Positions 36,076 through 45,006 of a stretch of DNA of 64,000 nucleotides are shown here, piece after piece. The notes beneath the pieces were generated by a model. That model made no database searches, was not told the origin of the DNA, and was given only the letters and a program-made list of their open reading frames with translations. Origin of the DNA: JBMOKU01 sp049324315 (GTDB lineage Bacteria > Bacillota > Clostridia > Peptostreptococcales > Thermotaleaceae); the NCBI GenBank assembly GCA_049324315.1, contig JBMOKU010000057.1:134461-198460 (forward strand), given 5' to 3'. The first letter of the stretch is position 1. The number at the start of each line of letters is the position of its first letter. The position numbers and the translations under genes are program-made.

Positions 36076-36370
36076 AGAGAGTGTGTACGCAATATTTTGG
36101 AAATTTGTCTAGTTACAAACATGTATCACTCCATTGATTGTTAAAACATACAAAGTTCTGAAGCCTTCCAAGGTAGGATTTATCCCTGTATCTTACCGTG
36201 AAAGCCTTCAGATTTTTTATATACTGAAAAAGAGTCAAATGAGAAACGTACCTACCAAATTCTTTAAGTCTCATTATGATGCAGGAGGTTGCTTGCAGAC
36301 TATGGTAGTTGATACCAAAGAATTTACAAATTTGTATATTTATAAGTAAAGAGATGGTGAAATTTTTCGA
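36076..36370. other. Non-coding stretch between tnsC and the right end
   Basis: A terminator-like fold is present: CTGAAG (about 36161) can pair with CTTCAG (about 36207), enclosing GGTAGGA/TCTTACC, before ATTTTTTAT. A 71-codon frame at 36134-36349 lacks a ribosome site and overlaps this fold, so it is not called as a gene. Confidence 0.4.
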
Positions 36371-36518
36371 TGGTATTCAACTTTATTATTAATATAAATC
36401 AAGTTTTAAGGAAAAAGTCGTAATTAGTATTTGACTTTTTTATTAATAACAAATAGAAATTTATAAATAAACTGCGTTTGAAGGGGCTGCGAATATACAA
36501 CTTTATTATGAAAGAACA
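36371..36518 (-). repeat. Transposon right end: three TnsB-type sites
   Basis: On the minus strand from the tip: TGTTC then TTTCATAATAAAGTTGTATA (36513-36491), a degenerate copy (about 36446-36427) and TTAATAATAAAGTTGAATAC (36392 downward). The terminal copy begins five bases from the tip, the same offset as at the left end. Confidence 0.88.
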
Positions 36519-36523
36519 TTTGC
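36519..36523 (+). repeat. Right target-site duplication TTTGC
   Basis: Exact copy of 5988-5992, directly after the terminal ACA of the transposon. Confidence 0.93.
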
Positions 36524-36580
36524 TATCGAGAAAGCTTAGCCCGTGTGGAGACGTATGAAGAGGTTGTAAAGATTAGCTAA
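36519..36580 (+). pseudogene. nrdD: Displaced native 3' end of nrdD
   Basis: Joined to codons up to 5992, this gives phenylalanine-cysteine then YRESLARVETYEEVVKIS and TAA at 36578-36580, in frame. It has no start or ribosome site here and is the stranded tail of the target gene. It fixes both the insertion point and the pre-insertion sequence. Confidence 0.9.
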
Positions 36581-36672
36581 ACAACTCCGTTCCACTAAGA
36601 ATAGAAATATGATACTTAAAATATTTGGAATATAATATGTAGGGAACGCCCTCTGTGGCGTTCCGTCCAAGA

Positions 36673-36712
36673 GGTAGATTGACAATGATATGTTGTCGAT
36701 CTACCTTTTTTT
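36673..36712 (+). terminator. Native nrdD terminator, stranded right of the transposon
   Basis: GGTAGAT(T)GACAA and TTGTC(G)ATCTACC form a 12-bp stem with a 7-nt loop, followed by TTTTTTT. Just upstream, GGAACGCC-CTCTGT-GGCGTTCC is a second, GC-rich hairpin (about 36643-36664). Confidence 0.75.
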
Positions 36713-36800
36713 CGTACTGTATATGACAAAGGGCGAAATATACAGTATACATTTAAGACGGTGAATTAGCGTAACGAAGCATATTGCTTTTTTCAGAATA

Positions 36801-36869
36801 ATGTCACTTATTCATAGTGACATAACTCTATATCTTGTTCTTGTATCGTCAAGGGGGTATCTCTATAAT
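36801..36869 (+). promoter_or_regulatory. Promoter and operator-like dyads of the mtl operon
   Basis: TTGTAT (36841-36846), 17 nt, TATAAT (36864-36869). Upstream lie a perfect dyad ATGTCACT-7 nt-AGTGACAT (36801-36823) and another, TACTGTATAT-13 nt-ATATACAGTA (36715-36747). Either could be the MtlR site; a third candidate for catabolite control is not evident. Confidence 0.65.
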
Positions 36870-36946
36870 GAGTGTAATACTTAAGTAGTTTTATTAATGA
36901 CATGTCATGATCGAAAGTGACAAAATTAAATAGGAGGGATTATTGT

Positions 36947-38380
36947 ATGGCAACGGAATCATTTAGTGCGAAAAAATCAACACAAGGCGTACAAAAATTC
37001 GGTCGGTTTTTAAGCGGTATGGTTATGCCTAATATTGGTGCATTCATAGCGTGGGGACTTATCACAGCACTTTTTATTGGACCAGGATGGTTGCCGAATG
37101 AGACATTATCACAATTAGTTGGACCAATGCTGAAGGCATTTATACCGGTTTTAATTGGTTATACAGGTGGTAGGGCCGTGGGAGGACAGCGGGGTGCTGT
37201 TGTCGGTGCTGTAGCTACCTTTGGTGTTATGCTGGGAGCCGGCGGAGCTGCGAATCTTAATGATGGGACACCGATGTTTTTGGGTGCCATGATTGCTGGA
37301 CCTCTGGGAGGACTTGCTGTTAAACATGTTGAAAAAGCATTGGATGGAAAAGTAAAAGCAGGTTTTGAAATGCTAGTCAACAACTTCTCCGACGGTATCA
37401 TTGGTATGATTATGGCCTGTATAGGTCTTGTGGCGATTGGGCCTGTTGTAGAAGCAGGAACCGTGGCTTTTGGTAACGGCGTTAAGGCCATTGTTGAAGC
37501 AGGATTTTTACCACTGGCAAGTGTATTTATTGAACCAGCTAAAATATTATTTTTGAATAATGCAATCAATCATGGGGTTTTAACTCCATTAGGTGCTGAA
37601 CAGGTAGCCGAGATGGGCAAATCTATTTTCTTCATGCTGGAATCAAATCCAGGACCTGGACTTGGAATATTATTAGCCTATTTTATGTTTTCAAAAGGGA
37701 TGGCAAAGCAATCTGCGCCAACTGCGATTATCATCCATTTCTTAGGTGGTATCCATGAAATTTACTTCCCATACATTTTAATGAATCCTATCTTAGTACT
37801 TGCAGTTATTGCAGGAGGAATGTCAGGGGTTCTAACATTCAGCATTTTAGGTGCAGGGTTGGTTGGGCCACCAGCACCAGGTAGTATATTTGCCTACATC
37901 ATGATGACACCAAAAGGTGGATTCTTCTCTGTATTTGCCGGCGTTATCATATCCTGTGTAGTGAGCTTCCTTGTTGCTTCCTTCTTCATTAAAAGATCTC
38001 CTGAAGCTGGAGAGGACAACGCTTTAGAAGAAGCTAAGGAAAAAGTTCAAATGTTGAAAGGAAAAAAAGCAGAGAATAAAGAAGTAAAAGCTAATGCTGA
38101 ATTATCAAAAGTTCGTAAGATTGTTGTGGCCTGTGATGCCGGGATGGGCTCCAGTGCTATGGGTGCTACGACGTTAAGGAATAAAGTTAAAAAAGCAGGC
38201 CTTAGCATTGAGGTAGTCAATACAGCTATTGAAGACATCCCAGAGGATGCGGACCTTGTCATTACCCATGAAAGTTTGACACAAAGGGCTAAAGGAAAGG
38301 TACCGAACGCACAGCATATGTCTATACAAAATTTTGTTGACGGAAAACAATATGATGAACTCGTTCAGCGGTTAAAATAA
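36947..38380 (+). CDS. mtlA: PTS mannitol transporter, EIICB (first copy, no EIIA)
   Basis: 477 residues from ATG 36947 behind AGGAGGG. About 340 residues of multi-helix EIIC (GGIHEIYFPYILMNP is the substrate-site segment of mannitol EIIC), then EIIB with the phosphorylated Cys396 in VVACDAGMGSSAMG. It ends without an EIIA domain, so it must take phosphate from the EIIA fused to the second MtlA (40558) or another donor. Much of the sequence is nearly identical to the second copy. Imports mannitol (or a similar hexitol) as the 1-phosphate. Confidence 0.92.
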   Translation: MATESFSAKKSTQGVQKFGRFLSGMVMPNIGAFIAWGLITALFIGPGWLPNETLSQLVGPMLKAFIPVLIGYTGGRAVGGQRGAVVGAVATFGVMLGAGGAANLNDGTPMFLGAMIAGPLGGLAVKHVEKALDGKVKAGFEMLVNNFSDGIIGMIMACIGLVAIGPVVEAGTVAFGNGVKAIVEAGFLPLASVFIEPAKILFLNNAINHGVLTPLGAEQVAEMGKSIFFMLESNPGPGLGILLAYFMFSKGMAKQSAPTAIIIHFLGGIHEIYFPYILMNPILVLAVIAGGMSGVLTFSILGAGLVGPPAPGSIFAYIMMTPKGGFFSVFAGVIISCVVSFLVASFFIKRSPEAGEDNALEEAKEKVQMLKGKKAENKEVKANAELSKVRKIVVACDAGMGSSAMGATTLRNKVKKAGLSIEVVNTAIEDIPEDADLVITHESLTQRAKGKVPNAQHMSIQNFVDGKQYDELVQRLK

Positions 38381-38418
38381 TATAGTGATGCACACTATTT
38401 GAAAGGCAGCTGATTCTG

Positions 38419-40530
38419 ATGAATATCAGTTCCCGTACAAAACAAATCATACAAATCTTGTGTCAGCAAAAAGACTACACAACCGTTGAGACCATTGGAA
38501 ACCAGTTGGATGTCAGTTCCCGTACCATTCTACGGGAACTGCCTTCCGTCGAAAAATGGTTGTCTGCCAATGGCTTTGAGCTGGAAACAAAAAAGGGGAC
38601 AGGCGTTCGATTAAACGAAGGGGAAAAAGAGAGAAAAGAAATCCTCCACTTATTGAATAGTGAAAAGGTCGAAAAGAGCTTTACGCCTGAAGAAAGACAA
38701 AACATCATGCTCGGTGAACTGCTGCTAAACAATGAAATAACAAAACTATATTATTTTACGCGGATGTTTCATGTATCAGAAAGTACGTTAAGCCATGATC
38801 TGGATAGAATTGAAGAACGATTGGTAAAGTACCAGCTAAAGCTAATCCGTAAGCCAGGGTTAGGTGTTTATATAAGAGGGAAAGAAAAGGATATTCGGCG
38901 GGCTGTCACAGACATATTTTATGAGGATATGGGACAAACAGAAATATTAAATCTGATTGGCAGCAAGGTAAGAGGCGATTCTCGGAAGAGTCGTTGGACA
39001 AATAATCTTATGAAGAATCCCATCTATGATTTTATGGATGCTAAGATTATTGCTGAATTAGAAGCTCTTATCAGAGAGATAGAAAAGCAATTGGGCTATC
39101 AGCTTGCAGATGATGCATATGCTGCACTTATTGTGCACTTAGCCATTGCATTTCAACGTATTCGAAACGATGAGAAGATCAGCATGGATACGCAGATACT
39201 GCAGCAGCTTAAGAATACAAAGGAATTTGCCATTGCTTCGGGTTTGGCAAAAACTATGGAAAGTGCATTTGGAATCGAAATTCCTCCCGCTGAAATTGGT
39301 TATATAACCATGCATTTAAAGGGCTCCAAAGGAAGACGTGTATTGAATACAGATGAAGTTTCCATGACAGAAGATTTTAAGCTAATTAGGCTTGCAAAGA
39401 AAATGATACGTGTTGCTGAGCTAGAAACCGGATGTTATCTAGAGGAGAATGAGAAGCTCCTTATTGGTTTGGTTCAGCATTTAGGACCGGCGATTAACCG
39501 AATAAAGTTAAACTTAGATATCCGAAATCCATTGTTAAAGCAAATAAGGGAATTCTACCCCGATTTATTTGATGTAGCGAAAAAGTGTTCTCAGATCATT
39601 GAAGACCAAGAGTCCATCAAGGTACCTGAGTCTGAGATTGCATACATTGCAATGCACTTAGGCGCCGTCGTGGAGCAGAAAAAGAGAAGGAATCAAACAA
39701 GGTTTAGAATAGCAGTCGCATGTACCAGTGGTATTGGGGCGTCTAGACTGCTATCAAGCAGAATTGAGAAGGAGTTTAGCAATTTAGATATTGTCGATTT
39801 AATCTCCATCATTGACATTCATGAAGAGAATCTCATGGAAAAGGGGATTGACTTTATTGTTGCCACTACATCCATTCCAGAATGTGAGTTCCCATTTGTT
39901 GTGGTGAACCCACTGCTTCCATCGGAGGATCAGAAGAAACTGGAATCATTCATCAATCACTTGCAGCTTGGAAAAAGAGAAAAAAGAATCTCGAAGGAAA
40001 CGGGCATGTTATTAAAAGAGAAGTTCGAGATGTTGAACATATGTAATCAAAAAATATTACAGACGCTAGAATACTTTAAATTACTAGAGGATCTTCCTGT
40101 TAAAGATGTAGATTCTTTGATTCAAGAGGTGTGCACACAGATTGTAGAGGGTGAACAGAAGCAAGCACAACTAGCTGCAGATTTAAAGAATCGAGAGAAA
40201 CAGGGAAGTACACTGCTTGAACAAAAAGAGATTATGCTTTTACACTGCAGAACGAAAACCATTGAAGAAATACATTTTGCTGTGTTTCGTCCTCAGGAGC
40301 CCTTCCATATTAAAGGAATGGACGGAAGCACCAAAAGCGTTCAAGCAGGAACGATCATGCTGGCGCCATATAATATAGAGAAAATTGGTCTTGAGGTATT
40401 AAGTGAAATTACGAAGGTGCTTATTGAAAATGATTATTTTTCAACAGCGATTCTATCAGGAACGAAAGAAGATATTTTTAATAGACTTAGCTTTATTTTG
40501 GGACAGTTCTATCAGCAGAAAATGATGTAG
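38419..40530 (+). CDS. mtlR: PRD-containing transcriptional activator, MtlR-like
   Basis: 703 residues. An N-terminal pair of HTH domains (about 1-120), PRD1 and PRD2 (about 185-410, with conserved His in HLAIAF and TMHLKG), an EIIB-Gat-like domain (about 430-500, ACTSGIGASRLL) and a C-terminal EIIA-like domain (about 565-700, ending the LHCRTK block). This is the B. subtilis/Geobacillus MtlR layout. Its activity should be set by phosphorylation from HPr and from the mannitol EII. It lies between the two mtlA copies. Confidence 0.9.
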   Translation: MNISSRTKQIIQILCQQKDYTTVETIGNQLDVSSRTILRELPSVEKWLSANGFELETKKGTGVRLNEGEKERKEILHLLNSEKVEKSFTPEERQNIMLGELLLNNEITKLYYFTRMFHVSESTLSHDLDRIEERLVKYQLKLIRKPGLGVYIRGKEKDIRRAVTDIFYEDMGQTEILNLIGSKVRGDSRKSRWTNNLMKNPIYDFMDAKIIAELEALIREIEKQLGYQLADDAYAALIVHLAIAFQRIRNDEKISMDTQILQQLKNTKEFAIASGLAKTMESAFGIEIPPAEIGYITMHLKGSKGRRVLNTDEVSMTEDFKLIRLAKKMIRVAELETGCYLEENEKLLIGLVQHLGPAINRIKLNLDIRNPLLKQIREFYPDLFDVAKKCSQIIEDQESIKVPESEIAYIAMHLGAVVEQKKRRNQTRFRIAVACTSGIGASRLLSSRIEKEFSNLDIVDLISIIDIHEENLMEKGIDFIVATTSIPECEFPFVVVNPLLPSEDQKKLESFINHLQLGKREKRISKETGMLLKEKFEMLNICNQKILQTLEYFKLLEDLPVKDVDSLIQEVCTQIVEGEQKQAQLAADLKNREKQGSTLLEQKEIMLLHCRTKTIEEIHFAVFRPQEPFHIKGMDGSTKSVQAGTIMLAPYNIEKIGLEVLSEITKVLIENDYFSTAILSGTKEDIFNRLSFILGQFYQQKMM

Positions 40531-40557
40531 ATAAGAGAATAGAAGGAGGAGCTTTTC

Positions 40558-42456
40558 ATGGCAACAGAGTCATTTAGTGCGAAAAAATCAACACAAAGCG
40601 TACAAAAATTTGGACGTTTTTTAAGTGGCATGGTTATGCCCAATATTGGTGCATTTATTGCATGGGGACTTATTACAGCTCTTTTTATAGGACCAGGATG
40701 GTTACCAAATGAAACATTGTCCCAATTGGTTGGTCCAATGCTTAAAGCATTATTACCGGTTTTAATTGGTTATACAGGCGGTAAAGCTGTAGGAGGACAG
40801 CGGGGTGCTGTTGTTGGTGCCGTAGCTACATTTGGAGTTATGCTTGGGGCAGGCGGAACTGAAAACCTTGCCAATGCAACACCGATGTTCTTGGGAGCTA
40901 TGATTGTTGGACCGATCGGCGGATGGGTTATCAAACATGTGGACCAAGGACTTAAAGGAAAAGTTCCAGCAGGTTTTGAAATGCTGGTTAACAACTTCTC
41001 AGATGGTATCGTAGGTATGATCTTGGCCTGTGTAGGTCTAGTGGCGATTGGCCCAATTGTAGAAGGCGCAACGGTAGCCTTTGGTAACGGCGTTAAAGCC
41101 ATTGTTGAAGCGGGATATTTACCGCTGGCAAGCATCTTTATCGAACCAGCTAAAATATTATTTTTGAATAATGCAATCAATCATGGGGTTTTAACACCTC
41201 TTGGAACGCAGCAGGTAGCAGAGATAGGTAAATCCATTTTCTTCATGCTGGAATCAAATCCAGGCCCGGGTCTTGGAATACTTTTAGCTTACGTGGTATT
41301 TGCTAAAGGCATGGCGAAACAGTCAGCACCAGGTGCGATTATTATCCACTTCTTTGGTGGTATCCATGAAATTTACTTCCCATACATTTTAATGAATCCT
41401 ATCTTAGTACTTGCAGCTATTGCAGGGGGTGTATCAGGGGTTTTGACATTCAGTATATTAGGTGCCGGATTGGTTGCACCACCAGCACCAGGCAGTATTT
41501 TCATGTATTTCCTGATGGCGCCAAAGGGTGGATTGTTTTCAGTATTAGCAGGTGTTATCGTATCCTGTGCAGTGAGCTTTGTTGTTGCTTCCTTCTTTAT
41601 TAAAAGATCTCCGGAAGAAACAGGTGAAAGCGAATTAGAGGCAGCAAAGGAAAAAGTACAGATGTTGAAAGGGAAAAAAGAAACACCAAAACAGATAGAT
41701 ACCAATGTAGGACAAATGGATATTCGTAAGATTGTTGTAGCTTGTGATGCCGGGATGGGCTCCAGTGCAATGGGTGCCAGCATCCTTCGTAAAAAATTGG
41801 AAAGTAAGGGTGTAAATATTGAAGTTGTCAACGAAGCCATTGATAATATTCCTCGAGATGCACAGATCGTTGTAACCCATGAGAATTTGACACCTAGAGC
41901 AAAACAGGCAGCACCCCAAGCGGAGCATATTTCATTAAAAGATTTCATCCAAACTCCCGTTTATGATCTTCTTTTGGAGAGATTTACGGGGACGAATACG
42001 ACAGCGAAAGAGACTACGAATATGGAAGATCTTCCGGTATTGCGCATAGAAAATGTCCGTCTTGGGTTAAAAAGTGTAAACAAAACAGAAGCAATAAAGA
42101 TGGCAGGACGACTATTGGTGGAAAGCGGTTATGCCGGAGAAGATTATATTGACGCTATGATCCAGAGAGAAAATGATCTAACTACCTATATCGGTAATGG
42201 TATAGCTATACCCCATGGCGTGAGCAGCGCCAAAATGCAGATTAAGAAAACAGGAATCTCTATATTGCAGTTTCCAGAAGGGGTAGATTTCGGAGAAGGG
42301 GTAGCCCATATCGTTGTTGGTATAGCGGGTGTGGGAAATGAGCATCTGACTATTTTATCAAACTTAGCTGAAATCATGGAAGATGAAGCAATTGCTGAAG
42401 AAATTAAAAAAACAACGGATGTTGAATACGTGTACCAGCTATTTACAAAGAAATAG
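40558..42456 (+). CDS. mtlA: PTS mannitol transporter, EIICBA (second copy, full length)
   Basis: 632 residues. EIIC and EIIB (Cys396 in the same VVACDAGMGSSAMG block) as in the first copy, plus a C-terminal EIIA (about 490-630) with the phosphorylated His553 in IAIPHGVSSAK. The ATG follows GAAGGAGGAG. The first ~60 residues match the upstream copy almost exactly, so this is a duplication in which one copy lacks EIIA, or recombination removed it. Confidence 0.93.
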   Translation: MATESFSAKKSTQSVQKFGRFLSGMVMPNIGAFIAWGLITALFIGPGWLPNETLSQLVGPMLKALLPVLIGYTGGKAVGGQRGAVVGAVATFGVMLGAGGTENLANATPMFLGAMIVGPIGGWVIKHVDQGLKGKVPAGFEMLVNNFSDGIVGMILACVGLVAIGPIVEGATVAFGNGVKAIVEAGYLPLASIFIEPAKILFLNNAINHGVLTPLGTQQVAEIGKSIFFMLESNPGPGLGILLAYVVFAKGMAKQSAPGAIIIHFFGGIHEIYFPYILMNPILVLAAIAGGVSGVLTFSILGAGLVAPPAPGSIFMYFLMAPKGGLFSVLAGVIVSCAVSFVVASFFIKRSPEETGESELEAAKEKVQMLKGKKETPKQIDTNVGQMDIRKIVVACDAGMGSSAMGASILRKKLESKGVNIEVVNEAIDNIPRDAQIVVTHENLTPRAKQAAPQAEHISLKDFIQTPVYDLLLERFTGTNTTAKETTNMEDLPVLRIENVRLGLKSVNKTEAIKMAGRLLVESGYAGEDYIDAMIQRENDLTTYIGNGIAIPHGVSSAKMQIKKTGISILQFPEGVDFGEGVAHIVVGIAGVGNEHLTILSNLAEIMEDEAIAEEIKKTTDVEYVYQLFTKK

Positions 42457-42483
42457 TATGGTTTATGACAGAGGAGCGATAGT

Positions 42484-43419
42484 ATGATCATTACGGTTAC
42501 GTTAAATCCTGCTGTGGACAAAACCATTATATTGGATAGGTTACAGGTGGGAAATGTCAATCGAATTCAACAAATTCGAGAGGATGCAGGTGGAAAAGGC
42601 ATTAATGTCTCTAAAATGATTCGTAATCTGAATGGGGAAACGCTGGCAACCGGATTTCTCGGTGGAAATACAGGGGCGTTCATCCGCGCAGAGTTGGATA
42701 AGATGGGGATTACCCATGACTTTGTTGAGATTGATGGAAATACAAGAACGAACTTTAAGATTGTTGATACACAAAATCAAGCCTATACAGATATAAACGG
42801 CTCTGGTGAAGCCTTACCCCAATATGCCCTTGAGCAGCTGGAAAACAAGATGTATGGCCGCATGATGGAAAGTGATGTCATCATATTTTCAGGGAGTATA
42901 CCCCAGAATGTGGATAAGAGCATCTATGCCAAGTGGATAACCAAAGCCAAATTGAAAGGCGTCAAAACCGTCTTGGATGCGGACGGTGACATGCTGCGGG
43001 AAGGGATCACTGCAGGACCCTATATGATCAAACCGAATATTCACGAACTGGAAAGGTTACTGGATAAAAAATTGGAAAATGTAGATGATGTAATCCGTGC
43101 TTCCAAGTGTCTGTTGGATTATGGCATAAGAATTATTGCCGTGTCCATGGGAGAGCAGGGCAGTGTATTCGTTACGAAGGAAAATATCATCATTGCGGAA
43201 GCCTTGAAGGTTGATGTGAAAAGTACAGTGGGTGCAGGGGATTCCATGGTAGGGGCTCTGGCTTATGGAATCAGTCATAATATGGCGTTAGAGGATGCCA
43301 TCACTTTGGCCATTGCTGCTGCTTCAGCTAGCATTTCCAATGAGGGTACCATGATGGGCAGCTTAGAGCAGATAAATTACTGGAAAGAACAAGTAAAAAT
43401 CAAATCAGTTGTGGACTAA
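42484..43419 (+). CDS. 1-phosphofructokinase family (PfkB)
   Basis: 311 residues. PfkB sugar kinase with ITVTLNPAVDKTI and DAGGKGINVS at the N-terminus and the catalytic VGAGDSMVGALAYG at about 245-258. Closest in pattern to FruK (fructose-1-phosphate to fructose-1,6-bisphosphate) or tagatose-6-phosphate kinase. Next to mtlA it would phosphorylate the ketose-1-phosphate produced by the following dehydrogenase (inference). Strong AGAGGAG precedes the ATG. Confidence 0.82.
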   Translation: MIITVTLNPAVDKTIILDRLQVGNVNRIQQIREDAGGKGINVSKMIRNLNGETLATGFLGGNTGAFIRAELDKMGITHDFVEIDGNTRTNFKIVDTQNQAYTDINGSGEALPQYALEQLENKMYGRMMESDVIIFSGSIPQNVDKSIYAKWITKAKLKGVKTVLDADGDMLREGITAGPYMIKPNIHELERLLDKKLENVDDVIRASKCLLDYGIRIIAVSMGEQGSVFVTKENIIIAEALKVDVKSTVGAGDSMVGALAYGISHNMALEDAITLAIAAASASISNEGTMMGSLEQINYWKEQVKIKSVVD

Positions 43420-43437
43420 TGGATGGAAGGTGAAAAT

Positions 43438-44703
43438 ATGAAAACAAAAGCAGTACGTTTATATGGAGTAAATGATTTAAGACTGGAAGAATTTGAATTG
43501 CCTGAAATTCAGGATGATGAAATATTAGCCAAAGTAATTTCCGATAGTATATGTATGTCAACCTATAAGGCTGCTATTCAAGGGGCAAAACATAAAAGAG
43601 TTCCTGATGATGTTGCTGAGAATCCTGTTATTACAGGTCATGAGTTTGCAGGAATCATTGTGAAGGTAGGCAAGAAGTGGGCTCATCAGTTTAAACCAGG
43701 GCAAAAATTTGCCATTCAACCGGCCCTTAACTATAAAGGGAGTCCTTATGCGCCAGGGTATTCCTATCCTTATTTCGGAGGAAATACGACTTACACGATT
43801 ATACCTCCAGAAGTAATGGAGCTTGGTTTTCTATTGGATTATGAGGGGAAAGCATTCTATGAGGCTTCTCTGGCAGAACCTATGTCTTGTATTATAGGTG
43901 GTTTTCATGCCAATTATCATACAGAAACCGGTAAATATGTTCACCATATGGGAATTGTGAAGGGTGGCAAAATGGCGCTGTTGGCTGGGGCTGGACCTAT
44001 GGGACTGGGTGCCATTGACTATGCTCTTCATTGTGACCGTAAGCCGGGTCTGCTGGTGGTGACAGATATTGACGAAGAGCGATTGGAAAGGGCAAAGGCG
44101 CTGTTTCCAATAGAGGAAGGGTTAAAAAATGGCGTAGAGCTTCATTATGTCAATACAAAAAATATGGAAAATGCGCCTGCATTCCTTAGGGAACTTAGTG
44201 GAGGCACAGGCTTTGATGATGTGTTTGTCTATGCGCCGGTACGGTCCCTGTTAAATGAAGCAGATATGATTTTGGGTAAGGATGGATGCCTGAATTTCTT
44301 TGCAGGCCCAACAGATACAGCATTTAAAGCAGAAGTCAATTTTTATAATATTCATTATGCTCCGACCCATATTATGGGCTCTACAGGAGGTAATGATGAT
44401 GATATGAGGGAATCCTTGGTTATGTCAGCAAAGGGACTTATTAACCCAGCTGTTATGGTTACCCACGTTGGGGGGATAGACAGTGTTATCGATACAACCC
44501 TGCGGCTGCCGGAAATTCCAGGAGGAAAGAAGCTGACATATTGCCATGTGGAAATGGAATTAACAGCCATTGAAGATTTCAAGGAAAAGGGAAAAAATGA
44601 TCCTTTCTTCGCAGAACTGGCAGAAATTGTAGCGCGAAATAATGGTTTATGGTCTGCCGAAGCAGAAGAATTCTTACTAACACATAAGTCGATAGATCAA
44701 TAG
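43438..44703 (+). CDS. Zinc-type medium-chain dehydrogenase, L-sorbose-1-phosphate-reductase-like
   Basis: 421 residues from ATG 43438; an upstream in-frame ATG at 43423 overlaps the ribosome site GGAAGGTG. Zinc-dependent alcohol dehydrogenase fold: ITGHEFAGIIVKVG at about 61-75, NAD-binding ALLAGAGPMGLGAIDYA near 180-195, then VVTDIDEERLERA. The long form with MSTYKAAIQG resembles sorbose-1-phosphate reductases. There is no MtlD in the operon, so this enzyme is the candidate for oxidising the imported hexitol phosphate. Confidence 0.8.
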   Translation: MKTKAVRLYGVNDLRLEEFELPEIQDDEILAKVISDSICMSTYKAAIQGAKHKRVPDDVAENPVITGHEFAGIIVKVGKKWAHQFKPGQKFAIQPALNYKGSPYAPGYSYPYFGGNTTYTIIPPEVMELGFLLDYEGKAFYEASLAEPMSCIIGGFHANYHTETGKYVHHMGIVKGGKMALLAGAGPMGLGAIDYALHCDRKPGLLVVTDIDEERLERAKALFPIEEGLKNGVELHYVNTKNMENAPAFLRELSGGTGFDDVFVYAPVRSLLNEADMILGKDGCLNFFAGPTDTAFKAEVNFYNIHYAPTHIMGSTGGNDDDMRESLVMSAKGLINPAVMVTHVGGIDSVIDTTLRLPEIPGGKKLTYCHVEMELTAIEDFKEKGKNDPFFAELAEIVARNNGLWSAEAEEFLLTHKSIDQ

Positions 44704-44721
44704 AGAAGGAGAGAGGAAACG

Positions 44722-44994
44722 ATGAAAGAAACGACTGTGGCTCTTAAGAATAGAGATGGACTGCATGCAAGACCTGCAGGGTTATTCTCGAAGGCTGCAT
44801 CAAAATATAAAAGCGAAATTAAAGTGATAAAAAATGGTGATGGCAGCAAGTGCTGCAATCCAAAGAGTATTTTATCTATCCTGAGCCTAGGGGCAAAGCA
44901 GGGTGATCAATTAACGATAACTGTCAATGGAGATGATGAGACGGAAGCTTTGAAAGAATTGCAGCATTTGTTGGAACAGGAGTTTGATCATTAA
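44722..44994 (+). CDS. ptsH: HPr phosphocarrier
   Basis: 90 residues. His15 in DGLHARPAG takes phosphate from Enzyme I. Ser49 in NPKSILSILSLG matches the HPr-kinase serine (Ser46 in B. subtilis), though with a cysteine pair (CC at 44-45) just before it. It lies within the sugar operon and is immediately followed by ptsI, so it may be dedicated to this system or be the general HPr. Confidence 0.92.
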   Translation: MKETTVALKNRDGLHARPAGLFSKAASKYKSEIKVIKNGDGSKCCNPKSILSILSLGAKQGDQLTITVNGDDETEALKELQHLLEQEFDH

Positions 44995-45006
44995 GGGAGG
45001 AAGAAC

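Larger units (their letters stand above)
5993..36518 (+). mobile_element. Complete Tn7-like transposon in the 3' end of nrdD, carrying a defence-gene stack
   Basis: The left end starts TGTGATTTCATAA and the right end, read inward on the minus strand, starts TGTTCTTTCATAA. Both continue into arrays of a repeated end motif. A TTTGC duplication flanks the element, and joining 5992 to 36524 restores an uninterrupted nrdD reading frame. Inside, tnsD/tniQ, tnsA, tnsB and tnsC (29573-36075) lie next to the right end, as in Tn7. About 23 kb of cargo carries CBASS, Wadjet, a GHKL-ATPase gene, an IS110, a DUF262-HNH nuclease and an sce7726/sce7725/RES operon. There is no cas gene or CRISPR array, so target choice should be protein-guided. 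The cargo is visibly more AT-rich than the flanks. Confidence 0.95.

Noticed and set aside
36134..36349. 71-codon frame between tnsC and the right end
   Set aside because: No Shine-Dalgarno sequence and it overlaps a terminator-like fold; no similarity to TnsE or other accessory proteins.
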